Positions 61,624 to 64,000 of a DNA stretch of 64,000 bases are shown here, piece by piece. The notes below the pieces were generated by a model. It did no database searches, was not told where the DNA came from, and worked only from the letters and a program-made list of their open reading frames with translations. Positions within the stretch are counted from its first letter, which is position 1; every line of letters starts with the position of its first letter. The stretch is from Treponema vincentii F0403 (GTDB taxonomy: Bacteria; Spirochaetota; Spirochaetia; Treponematales; Treponemataceae): the NCBI RefSeq assembly GCF_000412995.1, contig NZ_KE332512.1, forward strand, positions 848,092 to 912,091, in the 5' to 3' direction. The translations under genes were made by a program, and so were the position numbers.

Positions 61624-61650
61624 TAATTCATAATTAAGAATTATGAATTA
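61624..61650. repeat. AT-rich palindrome at the right side of the Rpn cassette
   Basis: TAATTCATAATT (61624-61635) pairs with AATTATGAATTA (61639-61650) around AAG. It begins with the stop codon of the Rpn pseudogene and also supplies the stop for a decayed reading frame on the minus strand. Confidence 0.7.
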
Positions 61651-62040
61651 TGCATTATTTTCCCCTTTGCCGAACTCGATATTATCACCAAGGCAGCCGA
61701 GTATCGGACGGCCGGCCGTATCAAAGCCGCAGTTCACCTTTTTGAACTTAAGTCCACCACCCTATGCGGGTACAATAATCGGCACTCCAAAGATCGTTAG
61801 GCAAATTCTATAAAGAATCCAATTTTTTCAATATTTCTTCTTTTTCGTTTTGAAGAGCTTTATTTGTAATATCTATGGCCGTGAGTAAGAATTAAAGAAC
61901 GGGCATTGCCAAAACCGATACACAGTTCGGCAATGTCAGTCCTCTGTTGACAGGATCGCTGAAAGAGCTTTCTAGCTAATCCGAAACTTATCGGTTAACT
62001 GCTCTTTCGTGCGTTTATTCTCTACACCTTGAAACAGGTT
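61648..62040 (-). pseudogene. Decayed minus-strand gene remnants
   Basis: The 435-nt gap 61627-62061 has no intact gene. On the minus strand 61648-61800 reads LTIFGVPIIVPA, an in-frame TAG, then GGGLKFKKVNCGFDTAGRPI and on to a stop formed by the palindrome. Upstream, about 61810-61930, two short frames read ELCIGFGNARSLILTHGH and AIDITNKALQNEKEEILKKL. They look like protein pieces in different frames. I do not recognise the parent genes. Confidence 0.4.
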
Positions 62041-62061
62041 CAATCAAAAGGGCTTGGATGA

Positions 62062-62529
62062 CTACTGAAATGAATAGTTCTGTGGGTCACCAACGATGGT
62101 GATGTCAAACTTGTAAGAAAACTTATCTTTTACTGCCTGCTTTGAAGTCAACAGAACATAGTCCTCTTGTTTTTCACCGCTGCCGGTATAAGTTATTTTA
62201 CCGTATGCTTCGGGTTCGGGATCAAATTTTCCTGTTTTTTTAGCATTAGCTTCATTATCTTTATTCCATTCCTCGACAAAGAGTTTAATTTTCTCTTTCG
62301 ACACATCTGTCCGCTGCAAGTCATATCTCTTTGCAAAATCCTTGTAAAAATAATTCCATTCTGCATTTTTTACCGCTGTTTCCCGTTCTGCAGGGGTTTT
62401 TACTCGCGCACCCATCTGCTTATTTGCAGCAAGATATTCCTCTTGTGTCATAGCATGCTTACAGCCCATAACCGATGCTGCGGCTAAGACAGCAAAAAGA
62501 AAGACAACTACCATTTTCGTGCTTTTCAT
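62062..62529 (-). CDS. Small lipoprotein of unknown function
   Basis: 155 residues from ATG 62529, with AAGGAGG 7 nt upstream. The signal peptide (MVVVFLFAVLAAASVMGCKH) ends in a lipobox with the Cys at position 21. The mature part is hydrophilic and helical (MTQEEYLAANKQMGARVKTP, KIKLFVEEWNKDNEANAKK). No family recognised. A 16-G tract sits between the -35 and -10 of its promoter, so expression is probably phase-variable. Likely surface or periplasmic. Confidence 0.8.
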   Translation of the reverse strand: MKSTKMVVVFLFAVLAAASVMGCKHAMTQEEYLAANKQMGARVKTPAERETAVKNAEWNYFYKDFAKRYDLQRTDVSKEKIKLFVEEWNKDNEANAKKTGKFDPEPEAYGKITYTGSGEKQEDYVLLTSKQAVKDKFSYKFDITIVGDPQNYSFQ

Positions 62530-62561
62530 AAGAAAGCCTCCTTGAATAAAAGTTGTCTTCC

Positions 62562-62595
62562 ATTGTACCCCCCCCCCCCCCCCTCGAGGTGTCAA
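62562..62595 (-). promoter_or_regulatory. Promoter with a 16-G tract in its spacer (phase-variable type)
   Basis: On the minus strand TTGACA (62595-62590) and TACAAT (62567-62562) enclose 22 nt, made of CCTCGA plus sixteen G (62583-62568). The normal spacing of 17 would need eleven G, so tract length should set promoter strength. The start site would be near 62555. Confidence 0.75.
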
Positions 62596-62645
62596 GGGAA
62601 AACTTAGAACTTATTGGACAAAGAAGAGAGATGGTATCACTCCTC

Positions 62646-62737
62646 TTAGCTTTGCTCCTGACGCGGATTGGTATTGTTGTTGAAAGCAGAGGCTGGTTCC
62701 ACTGCAACTGCATCATCGGAGTCCGTATTTCCATTTA
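62646..62737 (-). pseudogene. 3' remnant of a lost gene
   Basis: The minus strand reads LNGNTDSDDAVAVEPASAFN and on to a TAA at 62646-62648, like the low-complexity end of an exported protein. Its 5' part is lost where an AT-rich palindrome (62741-62756) begins. It lies just upstream of the lipoprotein promoter. Confidence 0.35.
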
Positions 62738-62740
62738 GTA

Positions 62741-62756
62741 ATTTTTAATTAAAAAT
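62741..62756. repeat. AT-rich 16-bp palindrome before the Rpn gene
   Basis: ATTTTTAATTAAAAAT reads the same on both strands. It is followed by CATTTTTCAAGCCA (62774-62787), the same leader that precedes the Rpn pseudogene at 60504. Confidence 0.5.
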
Positions 62757-62823
62757 GATGAATTATCCTCATTTTTCAAGCCAAAAACATCTAAAAGTCA
62801 TATAAGGATTGTAGGAGGAGTGA

Positions 62824-63612
62824 ATGACACAAAAACCTTTTGAAGACCTCACCATTGCAGATGATTTCATGTTCTGTAAGGTTATGGAGTATGAACCTAT
62901 CTGTAAAGAATTTCTTGAGATGCTTTTTAATGCTAAAATCGAGAAAATCACGTATCTATCGTCCCAAAATACCGTTACCGCTAATTCCGGAGCCAAAACC
63001 GTCCGACTGGATGTATTAGTAAAAGACAAAGCCGGCACATCCTACGATATTGAAATGCAAGTTGGAAATGAGTATAACATACCGAAACGGATGCGGTATT
63101 ATCAGGCTGTGCTGGATGTCGCCTTTTTAGATAAAGGCTATTCCTATAAAGCGCTCAACGAAAGTTATATCATCTTTATTTGTCTATTTGACCCTATCGG
63201 CAGTAACAGAGCAGTCTACACGTTTGAAAATATCTGTATTGAGGATAAAAGGCTCCCCTTACAAGATGGAACCAAAAAGATTATACTAAATGCGAACTCG
63301 TTTAGAACCGCAGATAATAAGGAATTACAAGGCTTTTTACAGTATGTAAAAACCGGCAAAGTAACGACAGCATATACAGGGAGGATAGAGCAAATGATAC
63401 AAACAGTAAAACGCAACGAACAGCTGCGGAAAGAATACCACATATTACCGGCAGTATTGATGGATGCCTTTGATGAAGGCGAAGCCCGCGGTTCCCGTCA
63501 AAAAGCGCTCGAAACAGCACGTATCTTAAAACAATTAGGCGATTCCGTACAAAAGATAGCGCAAGCAACCGGTCTTACCCAAGAAGAGGTCGAATCAATT
63601 GGTAATGGGTAA
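62824..63612 (+). CDS. Rpn-family PD-(D/E)XK nuclease / putative transposase
   Basis: 262 residues, apparently intact. DLTIADDFMFCKVMEYEPIC and VRLDVLVKDKAGTSYDIEMQ carry the PD-(D/E)XK residues, followed by KRMRYYQAVLDVAFLDKGYS. The head resembles that of the gene at 9352, while the C-terminal module (GSRQKALETARILKQLGDS) is nearly identical in DNA to that of the pseudogene at 60504, so the genes look like shuffled modules. GGAGGAG lies just before ATG 62824. Function inferred from the family. Confidence 0.8.
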   Translation: MTQKPFEDLTIADDFMFCKVMEYEPICKEFLEMLFNAKIEKITYLSSQNTVTANSGAKTVRLDVLVKDKAGTSYDIEMQVGNEYNIPKRMRYYQAVLDVAFLDKGYSYKALNESYIIFICLFDPIGSNRAVYTFENICIEDKRLPLQDGTKKIILNANSFRTADNKELQGFLQYVKTGKVTTAYTGRIEQMIQTVKRNEQLRKEYHILPAVLMDAFDEGEARGSRQKALETARILKQLGDSVQKIAQATGLTQEEVESIGNG

Positions 63613-63632
63613 TGTGTAATTGCCCATTAATA
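63601..63632. terminator. Hairpin at the end of the Rpn gene
   Basis: TAATGGGTAAT and ATTGCCCATTA pair with one mismatch around a short loop, overlapping the last codons and stop of the Rpn gene. No strong T tract. Confidence 0.4.
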
Positions 63633-63721
63633 ATCGCTTCTTTCTTCCCGAAATCTAACTGCTAAGCCGCGAAGTGCACAAAGACATAGAACAATCCATT
63701 TCAAAAATCTATACTCTATGC

Positions 63722-63727
63722 TATAAT
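63722..63727 (+). promoter_or_regulatory. -10 element before the last gene
   Basis: TATAAT at 63722-63727, 24 nt before ATG 63751; GAGAGGGA serves as ribosome-binding site. Confidence 0.4.
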
Positions 63728-63750
63728 GCAGTCAGTGAGAGGGAATCGCT

Positions 63751-64000
63751 ATGTCTACTGCAAACAGAAAATATAAAGACTCGGTATTTGTTGACCTATT
63801 TAGTGAAGATGAAAAGGCAAAAGGAAACTTCTTATCGCTGTATAATGCTTTACACGGAACAAACCTTCAGCTTTCCTGTCCTGTAGAAAACATAAAGCTT
63901 GATAATGTCATGTACATGAATATTGGCAACGATGTTTCCTGCCTTGTAGACAATAAGATTATCGTTCTTGCTGAACACCCTCGCTCAAGAATGTACATCC
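63751..64000 (+). CDS. Rpn-like / PD-(D/E)XK family gene, partial
   Basis: About 83 residues are visible before the right edge. RKYKDSVFVDLFSEDEKAKG and NVMYMNIGNDVSCLVDNKII are typical of a third Rpn-like subgroup, where VLAEH would be the start of the EHQS catalytic segment. After EH the sequence reads PRSRMYI instead of the usual QST, so the gene may be damaged or recombined here. Its end is outside the window. Confidence 0.6.
   Translation, partial: MSTANRKYKDSVFVDLFSEDEKAKGNFLSLYNALHGTNLQLSCPVENIKLDNVMYMNIGNDVSCLVDNKIIVLAEHPRSRMYI

Larger units (their letters stand above)
60504..61626 (+). pseudogene. Rpn-family PD-(D/E)XK nuclease gene, broken by a hairpin-rich insert
   Basis: The first part (60504 to about 60747) gives TLKNDYLFKLLLGSEENK and ILDVKLRLKDGTTIDIEI, the catalytic PD-(D/E)XK strands. 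Then ~260 nt of hairpins interrupt the frame. From about 61009 the gene resumes with LFYWAKMYIEGFKEGEPYT and runs to 61626, ending with a C-terminal module (EGSRQKALETARILKQLGDS) nearly identical in DNA to that of the 62824 gene. The two halves are in different frames and neither alone makes a full nuclease. This subfamily differs in its head from the 62824 gene. Confidence 0.85.

Noticed and set aside
62459..62734. Minus-strand frame running through the G tract into the lipoprotein signal peptide
   Set aside because: It includes the promoter and homopolymer; the lipoprotein has its own ATG and ribosome-binding site at 62529.

Overview
The window looks like chromosomal DNA of an oral-type Treponema. 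The best marker is a 683-residue protein at 20737..22788 that I recognise as the treponemal cytoplasmic filament protein CfpA. It sits beside a pyruvate phosphate dikinase gene, and the reduced division cluster has the gene order I expect of treponemes. By eye the base composition is mid-40s % GC, unlike the AT-rich T. denticola or the GC-rich T. pallidum, so a T. vincentii / T. medium type organism is my guess (inference). I saw no rRNA, tRNA or CRISPR array.

Layout. 1..1449 holds two minus-strand genes (a radical SAM protein cut by the window edge and a TSUP permease). 1545..9263 is a tightly packed division and cell-wall operon, mraZ-rsmH-ftsL-murF-ftsW-ftsQ-ftsA-ftsZ. It starts from a strong promoter overlapped by a 30-bp perfect palindrome and followed by five 10-bp MraZ-type boxes. 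9352..16644 mixes an Rpn-type nuclease, a Xer recombinase, diaminopropionate ammonia-lyase, a beta-CASP metallohydrolase and two SpoU rRNA methyltransferases. 16789..22876 is the ppdK / hypothetical / cfpA block. 22972..31089 has a VWA protein, a thiolase, YbaK, glycogen synthase and an acyl-CoA synthetase. 31165..38964 has nrdR-nrdD, a broken Fe-alcohol dehydrogenase, small metabolic genes and proS. 39391..49343 has a patatin, alanine racemase, a solute-binding lipoprotein, an Omp85-like barrel and a tatD-dusB operon. 49515..60412 has GTP-type PEP carboxykinase, then a same-strand run: NusG paralogue, sugar dehydratase, aminotransferase, a three-subunit xanthine-dehydrogenase-like set, folD, yigZ and ruvA. 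60411..64000 is an accessory zone of Rpn-type nuclease genes, AT-rich palindromes, gene remnants and one small lipoprotein.

Two features run through the window. First, intergenic spaces carry a family of ~145-bp near-perfect palindromes (at least seven copies, A to G) with ends like GGGTAAACGCATCAGAC. In four places a 12-13-bp-stem hairpin (TGTGCGAAATTTT and its complement) lies between one palindrome and a second palindrome or a shortened derivative. Second, copy G and a hairpin-rich insert that breaks an Rpn gene share a ~100-nt module of three hairpins with identical spacing. Its stems differ between copies but stay paired, and its hexaloops keep A-Y-G-G-A-Y. That looks like a structured RNA with CsrA-type GGA loops.

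Other points to note: a 16-nt G tract sits exactly between a perfect -35 and a good -10 in front of a lipoprotein gene (likely phase variation). The anaerobic ribonucleotide reductase ORF lacks the usual C-terminal glycyl-radical motif and ends beside a palindrome. The xanthine-dehydrogenase-like large subunit has lost its cofactor motifs.
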